64,000 bases of DNA from Gemmatimonadaceae bacterium. GTDB taxonomy: Bacteria > Gemmatimonadota > Gemmatimonadetes > Gemmatimonadales > Gemmatimonadaceae. The notes beneath the pieces are model-generated. The model made no database searches. It was not told where the DNA came from and saw only the letters and a list, made by a program, of their open reading frames with translations. Each line of letters starts with the position of its first letter. The stretch's first letter is position 1. Made by a program: the position numbers and the translations under genes. The stretch lies in assembly GCA_020852815.1 (NCBI GenBank), contig JADZAN010000024.1, positions 186,001 through 250,000 on the forward strand, in the 5' to 3' direction. Positions 38,936 through 48,225 of this stretch are shown here, in pieces.

Positions 38936-41685
38936 GCGACACGCAGCGCGCGCGCCGCGCCCTGTCGCTGTTCGACGCCGCCCTCGAGGTGCCGGCCGAG
39001 GCGCGCGAGGCGTGGGTCGCGCGCGAGTGCGCGGGCGACGCGGCCTTGCTGCGCGAGGTGCTGGGCCTGCTCGATGCGGCGCACCGCTCGGACGGGATCC
39101 TCGAGACCAATCCGGTGCTGGGGATGGAGGGCGGGTTGGCGGAGTCGTTAGGTGCGGCGCTCGACGGGCGCTACACCATCGAGCGCGAGATCGGGCGCGG
39201 CGGGATGGCGACGGTCTTCCTGGCGCACGAACGCAAGCACGACCGCGACGTCGTGATCAAGGTCCTCGATCCCGCCATCGCGCACCTGTTTGGCGCCGAG
39301 CGCTTCCTGCGCGAGGTGCGCATCGCGGCAACGCTGGCGCACCCGCACATCGTCCCGCTCATCGACTCGGGGGAGGCCGATGGCTTCCTCTACTACGTGA
39401 TGCCGTGGATGGAGGGCGAGACGTTACGCGAGCGGATGCGCCACGCCCCGCTGGCGCCTGACGAGGCCCGGGCCATCCTGCGCGACGTGGCGGGCGCCCT
39501 GGCCTTCGCGCACGAGTCGGGGATCATCCATCGCGACCTCAAGCCGGAAAACGTCCTCCTCACCGCCGGTCACGCGTACCTCCTCGACTTCGGGATCGCC
39601 AAGCTGCTCGACGAGGCGCCGGGTGCGCTGTCCATCACGTCGCCGGGCTTGCCGTTAGGCACCCGCCGCTACATGGCCCCCGAGCAGGCCGTTGGTGCCG
39701 CCGACGTGGATGCACGCGCCGACGTCTTCGCGTGGGGGATCCTGGGGGTCGAGACGCTGACCGGGATCGCCGTCCCGCCGGTGGGTGCGTCGGCGGCAGC
39801 GTCGCGCCTGCTGGCGACGCGCCCCGACATCCCCGTGCCGCTGGCGGCGCTGCTGCAGTCTTGCCTCTCCGAACAGTCGGTGCGCCGTCCGGACAGCATG
39901 GCGGAAGTGGTGCAGCGCCTCGACGCCATCTGGTCCGAGCGACCGGCGCCGGGCGAGCCGACACCGGGTGCGCGCGCGGGCGCGCGCAGGAAGCTGTGGA
40001 CAGTTGGAGTGATCGGCGCGGTGATCATCGTCGCCGTAGTGGCGGCCTGGCAGCGCGATCGCACACCCGTGGATGAGGGTCCCATCGCCCAGCCGGTCGC
40101 CGTGTCCGTCCTGCAGAACGAGACTGGCGACAGCACGCTCGACGTGCTGGGCCGCTTCGCCGGCGACTGGGTCACGGAGGGGCTGCAACGCGTTGGTGCG
40201 GTGCGCGTGGTGCCGTGGAGCGACGCGCGCCATGCGTCGGAACGTGCCCGGGCCGCCGGTATGCCGCTGGTGTCGTCGCTGCAGGACGAGCTGCGTGCGG
40301 GCACCGTCGTCACCGGCTCCATCTATCGCCGGCGCGACTCGCTCCACTTCCACGCGCAGCTCATCGACTCGCGCTCGGGGCGCGTGGTGGTCTCGCTCCC
40401 GCCGGTCATCGTCCCGATCGACAGCAACGAGGCGGGGATCTCGCAACTGCGCGACCGCGTGATGGGTGCGGTGGCATCGATGCGCGATGAGCGGGTCGCG
40501 GCGCTCCCCGGCTTCGCCAGCTCGCCGCCGTCGTTCCCCGCCTATCAGGCGTTCGACGTTGGCTTCGACCACTTCCTGGGGCAGCGTTATGCAGAGGCGC
40601 TGACGTCGTTCCGTGAGGCGTTCGGGCGCGACACGACCTTCACGCTCGCCCTCCTCATGGGGGCGCGCGCCGCCTGGAACAGCGATCTCTTTGCGGTGGC
40701 CGAGTCGCTGGTGGCGCGCGCGCGTGGGCAGAAACGCGACCTCGGCGTCTACCACGAGTCGTCGCTGCGCTTCCTCGAGGCGCTGCTCGCCGGCGACGGG
40801 GCGGCCGCGCGCGTGGCGATCCAGCGCGCCGCCTCCACCACGGCCAACGCGCGGGCCAACTTCGACTACGCCGCCTCGTTGCTCAACAGCGGCCAGGCGC
40901 GCGAGGCCCGTGCATTGCTGCTGGCGATGAACCCGGACCGCGGCGAGTTGCGTGGATGGAGTTCGTATTGGACGCAGCGCGCGCATGCTGCGTATCTGTT
41001 GGGCGAGCACGGCGAGGCGCTGCAGGCGGCGCGCGAGATGGCACGACGCTATCCCGACCGTCGCGTGGCGCAGGTGCTGCAAGCGCGCGCCCTGGCTTCG
41101 GCGGCGGCGCTGCGCCAGCTCGACTCGTCGCTGACGGCGTGGGACTCGCTCCCCGCCGACGTCTACTGGTCGCAAGGGGCGGCGATGATCGTGGCCGGCG
41201 AGGAGCTGATGCGGCGCGGACGTACCGCCGATGGCGAAGCGCACGCGCGGCGCGGCGTGACATGGCTGACGAACCGGCTCGTGGCGCTCCCCACCAATCG
41301 CGGGCATCGCTACTGGATCGGCTCGGGGCTGTACGACCTTGGTCGCTACGCCGAGGCGCGCCCGTACTTCGAGGGGTTGGCGAAGGAGTTTCCGGAGCGC
41401 CTGAGCTTCCGCGGGATGGCGGCGCTCTCCGCCGCGCGCACGGGAGATCGCGCGGCGGCGGCACGTTGGCTGGCGACGCCACCTCCACGTGAGCGCGGGG
41501 CGCTCCTGCTCTACGAGGCGCGGCTGGCGGCGATCGACGGCGATGGCGAGCGCGCCATCACCTTGCTCACCGATGCGCTCGAGGCAGGGGTCGACGGCTT
41601 CCCATGGGTCCCGGGGCTCGCCTTCCGCGAGTTCGAGCCGCTCGAGCGCACGGCGCGCGGTCGCGCCATACTCGGCGCCCGTTAG
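38932..41685 (+). CDS. Transmembrane Ser/Thr protein kinase with TPR-like extracytoplasmic domain
   Basis: A 917-residue protein. Residues ~80-330 form an active-looking kinase: GRGGMATVFLAHE, Lys110 in VVIKVL, HRDLKPEN with Asp202, DFG at 219-221, and MAPEQ. A transmembrane helix spans about 355-373. The extracytoplasmic part begins with a TolB-like segment (VAVSVLQNETGDSTLDVLGR) and then TPR-like repeats to the end (LTSFREAFGRDTTFTLALLM, ARPYFEGLAKEFPE). It is encoded directly after an overlapping ECF sigma gene, the usual pair in these phyla. Its targets are unknown. Confidence 0.93.
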   Translation: MSDTQRARRALSLFDAALEVPAEAREAWVARECAGDAALLREVLGLLDAAHRSDGILETNPVLGMEGGLAESLGAALDGRYTIEREIGRGGMATVFLAHERKHDRDVVIKVLDPAIAHLFGAERFLREVRIAATLAHPHIVPLIDSGEADGFLYYVMPWMEGETLRERMRHAPLAPDEARAILRDVAGALAFAHESGIIHRDLKPENVLLTAGHAYLLDFGIAKLLDEAPGALSITSPGLPLGTRRYMAPEQAVGAADVDARADVFAWGILGVETLTGIAVPPVGASAAASRLLATRPDIPVPLAALLQSCLSEQSVRRPDSMAEVVQRLDAIWSERPAPGEPTPGARAGARRKLWTVGVIGAVIIVAVVAAWQRDRTPVDEGPIAQPVAVSVLQNETGDSTLDVLGRFAGDWVTEGLQRVGAVRVVPWSDARHASERARAAGMPLVSSLQDELRAGTVVTGSIYRRRDSLHFHAQLIDSRSGRVVVSLPPVIVPIDSNEAGISQLRDRVMGAVASMRDERVAALPGFASSPPSFPAYQAFDVGFDHFLGQRYAEALTSFREAFGRDTTFTLALLMGARAAWNSDLFAVAESLVARARGQKRDLGVYHESSLRFLEALLAGDGAAARVAIQRAASTTANARANFDYAASLLNSGQAREARALLLAMNPDRGELRGWSSYWTQRAHAAYLLGEHGEALQAAREMARRYPDRRVAQVLQARALASAAALRQLDSSLTAWDSLPADVYWSQGAAMIVAGEELMRRGRTADGEAHARRGVTWLTNRLVALPTNRGHRYWIGSGLYDLGRYAEARPYFEGLAKEFPERLSFRGMAALSAARTGDRAAAARWLATPPPRERGALLLYEARLAAIDGDGERAITLLTDALEAGVDGFPWVPGLAFREFEPLERTARGRAILGAR

Positions 41686-41719
41686 GCAGGCAGCGCGTTA
41701 GGCACGCAAGGCGTGGATG

Positions 41720-41965
41720 CTAGCGAGCGGCGCGCGCGCGACGGAAGCGCCCGTACGCCAGCCCGCCGCGTGCCACGAAGAAGACGGCGAAGGCCACGTC
41801 GAGGGCGCGCGTTCCCGTGAGCGGCGGCGAGTCGGTGAGGAGGACGCGACCGCCAACGAAGAGGCCGAGGACGCACATGAGCGCAGCGATGACGAGCCCT
41901 GCGCGCGCGGCGCTCGAGGCGCTTACTGGTGAGGAGGGGGGCGGCGGTGCGTGTGGATCGGTCAT
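41720..41965 (-). CDS. Small two-TM membrane protein
   Basis: An 81-residue protein with a Pro/Ser-rich N-terminus and two hydrophobic helices (AGLVIAALMCVLGLFVGG and ALDVAFAVFFVARGGLAYG), then a basic tail. Its start overlaps the stop of the XRE-nucleotidyltransferase gene by 4 bp (41962-41965), so the two are translationally coupled. No family is recognised. A membrane partner for an antitoxin-like fusion would be unusual. Confidence 0.7.
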   Translation of the reverse strand: MTDPHAPPPPSSPVSASSAARAGLVIAALMCVLGLFVGGRVLLTDSPPLTGTRALDVAFAVFFVARGGLAYGRFRRARAAR

Positions 41966-42798
41966 GCGTTGCTCCGGCGTTGGCGTGCGGCGAGGCGTTG
42001 CAGCCGGCGGAGCATGGGCACGGTGACGCGGTCATCGCCCCGACCGGCCGCCTCCTTGGAGCGAATTACATCGCTCAGCGAGGCGACCGTCACCGTCACG
42101 TCTCCCAGCGCGACGGACAGCGCCTTTTGCCGCAGGTCGTCGTAGCCCGCCGTTCCCGTGGGTTGAAAGAGGAGGTCGAGCCCGCCGTGGCGAGTCTCGA
42201 ATCGGTGGAGCGCGGCGCGCGCCAACCCGCTCGCCGAGAGGTCGGGCGTCCAGGCACGCGGATCATGGTGGCCGCGCGCGACCGCGCCGACTTCCGATAA
42301 CGCGAGCGCCAGCCGTCGCAGGTTGTCGCTTCCGCCTTCGGGGGCGATGTCGACGTCGGTGGTGAGCATCGGTGCCCCGTGCAGCACGGCGGCCAATCCG
42401 CCCACGAGGACGTAGCGGACGCGATGGCGCTCCAGCGCCGAGAGCAACTCGAGCGGCGCGAAGTGCTCCGGCACATCCGAGGCCCCCGTCGCGTCCGACG
42501 CCAAGTCACCCCCTTCATATGGTAGGGCGGCGAGGAGATGCTCCAGCCGCGCCAGGTAGGTGTCGGCGCTCCGGTCGGCGAGAAGCTGGTCATCGGAGTC
42601 GCGCACCGGGGTGAGCGAGACCGCCACCTCGAGCCCGCAGCACTCGACCAGCTCGCTCAGTTTTTCGAGCGACGGGAGCGATCGCCCCGACTCCCACCGC
42701 GCGACCGCCGACTGCGTCGTGCTCGCGCGTTCGGCGAGCTCGGCCTGGGTAATGCCAGCGCGCCGGCGCGCTTCGCGAATGAGGTGGTGACTGAGCAT
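41962..42798 (-). CDS. XRE-type HTH fused to nucleotidyltransferase-like domain
   Basis: A 278-residue protein. Residues 1-60 are an XRE/Cro helix-turn-helix (IREARRRAGITQAELAERAS, QSAVARWESGRSLPSLEKL). Residues ~125-270 resemble minimal nucleotidyltransferases of AbiEii/DUF6036 type: VRYVLVGGLAAVLHGAPMLT, DVDIAPEGGSDNLRRLALAL, and a late DVIRSKEAAGR. The GG-S pattern is GG-L-A-A-V-L-H-G here. Such fusions are seen as self-regulating antitoxin or AbiEi-AbiEii-like proteins; activity is inferred only. The gene is first of a coupled pair with the two-TM protein. Confidence 0.78.
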   Translation of the reverse strand: MLSHHLIREARRRAGITQAELAERASTTQSAVARWESGRSLPSLEKLSELVECCGLEVAVSLTPVRDSDDQLLADRSADTYLARLEHLLAALPYEGGDLASDATGASDVPEHFAPLELLSALERHRVRYVLVGGLAAVLHGAPMLTTDVDIAPEGGSDNLRRLALALSEVGAVARGHHDPRAWTPDLSASGLARAALHRFETRHGGLDLLFQPTGTAGYDDLRQKALSVALGDVTVTVASLSDVIRSKEAAGRGDDRVTVPMLRRLQRLAARQRRSNA

Positions 42799-43368
42799 TC
42801 CATTACATAGCGAATGCGGTATTCCCGAGCAAGCGAAGGTTTTCCGCGGGCGCTTCTGCTTCGGCGCTGTTCCTGGCGAAGGTCACGAGCCCTTACCCCG
42901 GAGTTCACGGAGGGGGAGCGCACGGCGCCGAGGTCCACCCCGAATCGGGCGTTGCTGCCTCGTCCACAGCAGCTCTCGTCCTTGAAAACAAGGAAGCTCC
43001 GTCGCGCTACCCCCCCACCCCGATTCGGGGTGGACCTCTCCGCAGCGCTTCCCCTCCGCGTTCTCCGTGTCAAAAGCTCCTCAGAGACGAGCACCGCAAC
43101 GGGTACCCGTGTCGCGCACCCGTGCAGATTCGCACCTCCGCCGACCCGAAAGCGCTCGAAGTCCCACAAAGACCATCGGCACCCCAAGGCTCTCCTCCGT
43201 GCCCCTCCGTGCGTCCTCCGTTCCCCTCCGTGTCAAAGCTTCTACAACGCGAACCTCGCCCCTCCGCCGTCACCAGCCCCCGCACGCCAGCCCACCGAAA
43301 CTTCCCCGCTCCCCTCGCGTATCGAGGAGACTCCTCGTAAGCTTCCTAGAAACCCTAGGGGAACCACG
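42799..43368. repeat. Gene-free 570 bp with long inverted repeat and CACGGAGG units
   Basis: GAGGTCCACCCCGAATCGGG at 42930-42949 is perfectly complementary to 43019-43038, with a 69-nt loop; flanking sequence (CGGAGTTCACGGAGGGGGAG against CCCCTCCGCGTTCTCCGTG) extends the pairing imperfectly. A run of CTCCGTG units follows at 43190-43240. It separates the XRE-nucleotidyltransferase gene from padR and contains no gene I can support. Confidence 0.75.
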
Positions 43369-43728
43369 GTGCAGCCCGAATCGCTCGAACTCCTGCGCGG
43401 TACCCTCGACCTCCTGATCCTCCGCGCAATCCAGGTCGACCCCACCCACGGCTACGGCGTCCTCCGCTGGATCGAGCGCGCCACCGGCGACGAGCTCAAG
43501 ATCGAGGAAGGCTCCCTCTACCCGGCCCTCTACCGCCTGCAGAAGCGTGGGTGGATCACCTCAGAATGGGGGCTCTCGGAGAACAACCGGCGCGCGCGGT
43601 TCTACGCGCTCACCCCCGTCGGGCGCGCCCAGCTCGCGGTAGAGGTCGATGAATTCACGCGCTTCGCCCGCGCGATCTTTCGCGCCCTCGACGTGACGCC
43701 GACGCTCGCGGCCGGGGGGACGGCATGA
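43369..43728 (+). CDS. PadR-family transcriptional regulator
   Basis: A 119-residue winged-helix protein: LLRGTLDLLILRAIQVDPTH, GYGVLRWIERATGDELKIEE, GSLYPALYRLQKRGWITSEW and YALTPVGRAQL are textbook PadR segments. The start is the GTG at 43369, with AGGGGA seven bases upstream; the upstream open frame is not coding-like. It normally acts as a repressor. Its TGA overlaps the ATG of the permease gene by 4 bp, the standard layout of PadR/ADOP pairs, so it probably controls that permease. Confidence 0.92.
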   Translation: MQPESLELLRGTLDLLILRAIQVDPTHGYGVLRWIERATGDELKIEEGSLYPALYRLQKRGWITSEWGLSENNRRARFYALTPVGRAQLAVEVDEFTRFARAIFRALDVTPTLAAGGTA

Positions 43729-46424
43729 AGCCCGATCGCGGTCGTCGCTACCTGCGCTTCCTCGGCGCCCGTCCGGAGGCCGATGTGGAGGACGAGATCG
43801 CCTTCCACCTGGAGATGCGCGAGCGCGAACTCGTCGAGCGCGGCATGGCGCCGGCCGAGGCGCGCCATGAGGCGCAGCGGCGCTTTGGAGACCGCGCGCG
43901 CGTGGAGGCGCAGATGCGTCACCTGGAGCGGCAGCGCACGCGCGGCGAGGCCAGGCGCGCCGGCTGGCAAACGCTGGGGAGCGACGTGGCCTTCGTGGTG
44001 CGCACGCTCGTGCGGCAACCGGTCTTTGCCCTCTCGGTGATCCTCACGCTCGGCCTCTCGATCGGCGCCAACGCCTCGATCTTCTCCGCCGTCAACACCT
44101 TCCTCCTCAAGCCGCTGGCGGTGCGCTCACCGGAGCGCCTCACAGTCGTTGCGGCTGCCGAGAAGTCGAACGGGATGATCAACAGCGTCGCCTATCCCAC
44201 GTACCGCGAGGTGCGACAGCTCCCGGTCATCGAGGATGCGGTGGCATGGATGGGGGTCGAGGCGGCGTTGCGCACGGATGGCGAGCCGCTGCGCGGCTTC
44301 ATCCTCGCCGCCAGCGACAACTACTTCACGGCGCTCGGCGTGCAGGCAGCGCTGGGGCGCGTCTTCACACCGGCCGAGGCGGCGGCACGCACGCCGGTCA
44401 TCGCCATCACCGACACCTATTGGGAGCGTGCCTTCGGTCGCGACCCCGGGGTCGTCGGCCGGACGATTCGGATCAACGAGACGCCGTTCACGATCGTCGG
44501 CGTCCTTCCCAGGAGCTTCCGCGGGACGCAGCCGCTCGTCGCCATCGACGCCGTGATCCCGGTGGAGTCGACCGTGGCGTTCGACCCGCCGATGCAGCGG
44601 AACCTCGAGTCGATGGGGTGGACCGCGTTCCGCATCCTCGCCTACACCAAGCCCGGCGTCACCATGTCCGCCGCGCGCACCGCGCTCGGGCAGCTCGGCG
44701 ACGACCTCAGGCGTCGCTTCCCCGCGGAATTCGCCGACTATCGCCTGGTGATGGAGCGTGAGATTCGAACACGCCCCGAGTATGCCGTGTCGCGCTTCAC
44801 GCCGTGGATTGCCGGCGTGTTCTATGGCATGGTGGTGCTGGCGCTCCTGGTGGCGTGCGCGAACGTCGCCAACCTCCTGCTGGTGCGCGCGACCGTGCGC
44901 CGCGGAGAGATCGCGATCCGTTCGGCGTTAGGCGCGTCGCCGGGGCGCGTGGTGCGCCTTCTGCTGACGGAGAGCGTGCTGCTGGGGGCGGCGTCGCTTG
45001 CGGTTGCCTATGTGCTGGCGCGTTTCTGCATCGGGTGGCTCACCGCGCTTCCTGTGGCGATCGACGTCCCGGTCAACTTCGGGCTCGAGCTCGACGGTCG
45101 AGTCTTTGCCTACACGGCGGCGATCTCGCTCCTGGCCGGTGTGCTCTCCGGGCTGGCGCCGGCGCTGCTCGGGGCGCGCTCGCAGGTGGCGGAGGTGCTG
45201 CGTGATGGTGGGCGTGGCGGGAGCGCCGGTCCCGGGCGCGCGCGCATGCGCTCGGCGCTCGTGGTGGCCCAGGTCGCGGTGTCGTTCATCCTCCTCGTGT
45301 GCGGAGGGCTCTTCATCCGCTCGGCGCGCAACGCCAGCAGGATCGACCTCGGTTTCACGCGGGAGCGCGTCCTCCTGGCGCAGGTCGATCTCTCGCTGCA
45401 CCGCATCGACGAGAAGGAGTCCCGCCAGTTGCAAGACCGCTTCATCGAGACCGTGGGGGCACTTCCCGGGGTGGAGCGCGTGGCGCTGGGGACCTTTCTC
45501 CCCATGTCGGGGAACTTCAACTATACGCCGCTTGCCCTCTCGCTCGACGACCAGTCGCCGCAGGCGCCTAACGGGTACTTCGGCTCGGCCATCGCGTCGG
45601 TGACGCCGGGCTACATCACCGTGCTCGGCATGAAGCTCCTCGCGGGGCGCGACTTCACCCCGCAGGACGATTCGCTCGCCCCGGGCGCGCTGATCGTGAA
45701 CCAGGCGCTGGTCGACGCCCTCTGGCCGGGAAAGGACGCGATCGGGCGCAAGCTGCGCATCGACAAGGATGGTCCGTGGGTGGAGGTAGTGGGCGTGGTG
45801 GCGACGTCCACCGTCGTACTGCTGGGAGAGTCGCCACGGGCGATGGTCTTTCGACCGCTGCGCCAGAGCCCGTCGCGCCAGACGTCCTTCCTCATCAAGT
45901 CGCGTGGCCCGGACCCGGCCGCGATCATCCCCGACGTGCGGCGCGCCATCGCCTCGGTGGACCCCCGCATCCTGCTGTACGGGACGCGGACGATGGCCAA
46001 CCATCTCGACCAGGGGATTGCCCTCTTCTTCGTGAACATGGGTGCGACGCTGGCGACGGCGATCGGCATCCTCGGCTTGCTGCAGACTATCGTTGGACTG
46101 TACGGCGTGCTGTCGTACTCCGTCGCGCAGCGCAACAAGGAGTTCGGGATCCGGATGGCGTTGGGCGCGCGCGCCGCCCTCGTGCTGCGTGACGTGCTGT
46201 GGCAGAGCGCGCGCCTGGTCGTGGTCGGGCTGGGGATCGGCGGCATCGTCGCCCTCATCGTGACGCGCATGATGGGGAACGTGCTGGTCGGCGTCTCGCC
46301 GACCGACGCGCTCGCGTACGGTGGGGCGCTGGTAGTCGTCACGGTCCTGGCGCTGGCCTCGTCGTATCTCCCCGCGTGGCGTGCGTCGCAGGTGGCGCCG
46401 GCGGTGGTAGTGCGCGGCGACTAG
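43725..46424 (+). CDS. ADOP-family ABC transporter permease (MacB/FtsX-like)
   Basis: An 899-residue protein with the N-terminal helical domain typical of acidobacterial duplicated orphan permeases (EIAFHLEMRERELVERGMAP, AEARHEAQRRFGDRARVEAQ). Two MacB/FtsX units follow, each with a periplasmic domain and four helices in total (VFALSVILTLGLSIGANASI; VVLALLVACANVANLLLVRA; GTLATAIGILGLLQTIVGLY-like end and LALASSYLPAWRASQVAP). No ATP-binding gene is adjacent, as is usual for ADOP. It may take part in mechanotransmission or efflux. It is coupled to padR. Confidence 0.93.
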   Translation: MKPDRGRRYLRFLGARPEADVEDEIAFHLEMRERELVERGMAPAEARHEAQRRFGDRARVEAQMRHLERQRTRGEARRAGWQTLGSDVAFVVRTLVRQPVFALSVILTLGLSIGANASIFSAVNTFLLKPLAVRSPERLTVVAAAEKSNGMINSVAYPTYREVRQLPVIEDAVAWMGVEAALRTDGEPLRGFILAASDNYFTALGVQAALGRVFTPAEAAARTPVIAITDTYWERAFGRDPGVVGRTIRINETPFTIVGVLPRSFRGTQPLVAIDAVIPVESTVAFDPPMQRNLESMGWTAFRILAYTKPGVTMSAARTALGQLGDDLRRRFPAEFADYRLVMEREIRTRPEYAVSRFTPWIAGVFYGMVVLALLVACANVANLLLVRATVRRGEIAIRSALGASPGRVVRLLLTESVLLGAASLAVAYVLARFCIGWLTALPVAIDVPVNFGLELDGRVFAYTAAISLLAGVLSGLAPALLGARSQVAEVLRDGGRGGSAGPGRARMRSALVVAQVAVSFILLVCGGLFIRSARNASRIDLGFTRERVLLAQVDLSLHRIDEKESRQLQDRFIETVGALPGVERVALGTFLPMSGNFNYTPLALSLDDQSPQAPNGYFGSAIASVTPGYITVLGMKLLAGRDFTPQDDSLAPGALIVNQALVDALWPGKDAIGRKLRIDKDGPWVEVVGVVATSTVVLLGESPRAMVFRPLRQSPSRQTSFLIKSRGPDPAAIIPDVRRAIASVDPRILLYGTRTMANHLDQGIALFFVNMGATLATAIGILGLLQTIVGLYGVLSYSVAQRNKEFGIRMALGARAALVLRDVLWQSARLVVVGLGIGGIVALIVTRMMGNVLVGVSPTDALAYGGALVVVTVLALASSYLPAWRASQVAPAVVVRGD

Positions 46425-46855
46425 CTAATTCATGCTGACGCGTCCAGGTGATGCGCCCTTACACCGCTGTAATGGGGGCGCAAGGCTACCTCACGTCGCG
46501 CTGATGCACCGGCGCCGGGCCGAACAGTGGTACGTCGCATCGAACTCAACGTCAACTTCATCCGACGTATGCCACTGGTGTGTCGCCCGCGCGTGGCCCG
46601 CCCACTCTTGAGCTCGGTCTGGCGGGTTCGACGGACCCTTGGAACACTTCTGTTGAGCAGTTGAAGATTATTTGAGGTGTGAAGCAATTGCGTCACGCAT
46701 CGAAGCGACTCACTAGGGTTAGCCACAGTGTACGCGCGCGCCGACGCGACCTAATCTCCAGCGAGCGACCTCAGGCGACGAGCTGCGCCAAGGACGCAGC
46801 CGCTGTGTCGCTTCACATTCACCGGAGGCGGACGTATGAGGACATGGCTCGGAAG
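46425..46855. other. AT-richer intergenic region with an early start signal
   Basis: This 431-bp stretch is less GC-rich than its surroundings, with TTGAAGATTATTTGAGG near 46659. No gene is supported except a start signal at its end: GGAGG (46824-46828) seven bases before ATG at 46836, and a second ATG at 46844, both leading straight into the pentanucleotide repeat. Confidence 0.55.
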
Positions 46856-46930
46856 GGGACGGGACGGGACGGGACGGGACGGTACGGTACGGTACGGTAC
46901 GGTACGGTACGATACGATACGGTACCGTAC
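46856..46930 (+). repeat. Pentanucleotide tandem repeat, 15 units (NNNAC)
   Basis: Five GGGAC, six GGTAC, two GATAC, one GGTAC and one CGTAC follow each other without a break, 75 bp in all. No stop codon occurs in any frame of the plus strand within it. It ends eight bases before the ATG (46939) of the lipoprotein gene and starts 20 bases after the ATG at 46836. Confidence 0.95.
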
Positions 46931-46938
46931 CGCATGGC

Positions 46939-48225
46939 ATGTGGTCACTGCTGACGCTCTTGGTGCCACTTACCCTGGCTGCATGTGCGCTCGACACTTC
47001 GATAGCGACTCCAGTCGTTGCATATCCCGCACTCATCTCTGAGGGTAAGACGCCGATACAGGCACGACAGGGCGAGCTCGCACGCCGTGTCGCCGTGGCC
47101 CTTCAAGATGACGCGCTCCGACAGCTCGGAAAACGGAGCATGCGTGATGCACCGCAAGCGGAGTACAAGCTGGATCTCGCCATGTTCCTCCGGGGCGCCG
47201 GAGCACAGCTTCGATCTGCAGCGGCCTTGCGGGGCGGTACAACCGACGCTGCACTGCTATCGGAGTTGAGTACTTTGCCGGGGCTGGAGTTCTACATGCC
47301 GGTTGCCGCTCACCGGAAGGCGTGGACTGGAGGACGTGATCTCATCGTCGCCACGCAACTTGATGACACCGACGAACCCATTGCGTGGGACCTGAACGGA
47401 GCGCGGGTCAGTCTCAGCTTGGCTGCTCCTCCGCAAACGCCGGTGCTCGTGCTCGTTCCGATAGAGACCGATTTCGCACGCGTTCTAACCCCCGAACGCG
47501 TTGCCGCGCGTGGAAACCCACAGCGAGAGACGATAGAAGATCCCGCGACTCCGTCCTCGCCAACCACGTATGCCGTGCAGTGCGATACCCCTGACTGCGG
47601 CGGAGGCGGTGGAGGAAACAGCACATTCCCCGCCGGGCTCTACATCACATTTCAACGGCTTGTGGACAAGGGCGAGCCTTGGACTCTCGGTGCACCGGAG
47701 ATCGAAGTCCACATTCACGGACCGCAGACAAGCAGCGCACCTCAGTACGGAGCCGACTTGGCCTGCTCAGGCGATCGTGTCGGCTTTCCGAGAGGCTTCA
47801 ACCAGGACGACGCGTTCTGGAATGGCGAGGCACTCCTATTCGACCAGTCGCAGATCAATGCTTACAACGCGATTCAGTCGAACGGATTCAACGTCTCCGT
47901 GTGGGAGGATGACAACACCGTCTGTCAGATCAAGAAGGAAGATTTCAACCTTGCTGGGCGCTTGAGCACGATCGCCTCGGCCGCCGGCGGCTATGTGGCG
48001 GTGAGCGCCGCGACGGGGATCGGTCCGACAGTGATTGCTGCGGCGACCTTTCTGGGATCGGTCTACTCCAGTTTGACGTTCTTGTGGACCAACGATGACT
48101 TTCTCGGCACGTATGTGAATGCGTCTGCCGTGGGTCTGTCGTACTCGGACGCTAATCACGTTCTCTACATCGACGGAGGGCAGATCAATGGACGCGCGAT
48201 GCTCATCACGCAAGGTGCCCACTAG
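46939..48225 (+). CDS. Lipoprotein, unknown family
   Basis: A 428-residue protein with a lipobox in SLLTLLVPLTLAAC (Cys16). The mature part has no family I know; it holds a Gly-rich linker (DCGGGGGGNSTF), then two Cys-containing halves and a hydrophobic central stretch (TIASAAGGYVAVSAATGIGP). The signal region lacks the usual positive charge and the ATG has no Shine-Dalgarno sequence, which fits a start that lies upstream in other phases of the repeat. Base composition is lower in GC than in the flanking genes. The following beta-barrel gene overlaps its end by 38 bp. Confidence 0.78.
   Translation: MWSLLTLLVPLTLAACALDTSIATPVVAYPALISEGKTPIQARQGELARRVAVALQDDALRQLGKRSMRDAPQAEYKLDLAMFLRGAGAQLRSAAALRGGTTDAALLSELSTLPGLEFYMPVAAHRKAWTGGRDLIVATQLDDTDEPIAWDLNGARVSLSLAAPPQTPVLVLVPIETDFARVLTPERVAARGNPQRETIEDPATPSSPTTYAVQCDTPDCGGGGGGNSTFPAGLYITFQRLVDKGEPWTLGAPEIEVHIHGPQTSSAPQYGADLACSGDRVGFPRGFNQDDAFWNGEALLFDQSQINAYNAIQSNGFNVSVWEDDNTVCQIKKEDFNLAGRLSTIASAAGGYVAVSAATGIGPTVIAAATFLGSVYSSLTFLWTNDDFLGTYVNASAVGLSYSDANHVLYIDGGQINGRAMLITQGAH

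Noticed and set aside
46856-46930. Possible CRISPR array
   Set aside because: The units are 5 bp with no spacers, and no cas gene is in the window.
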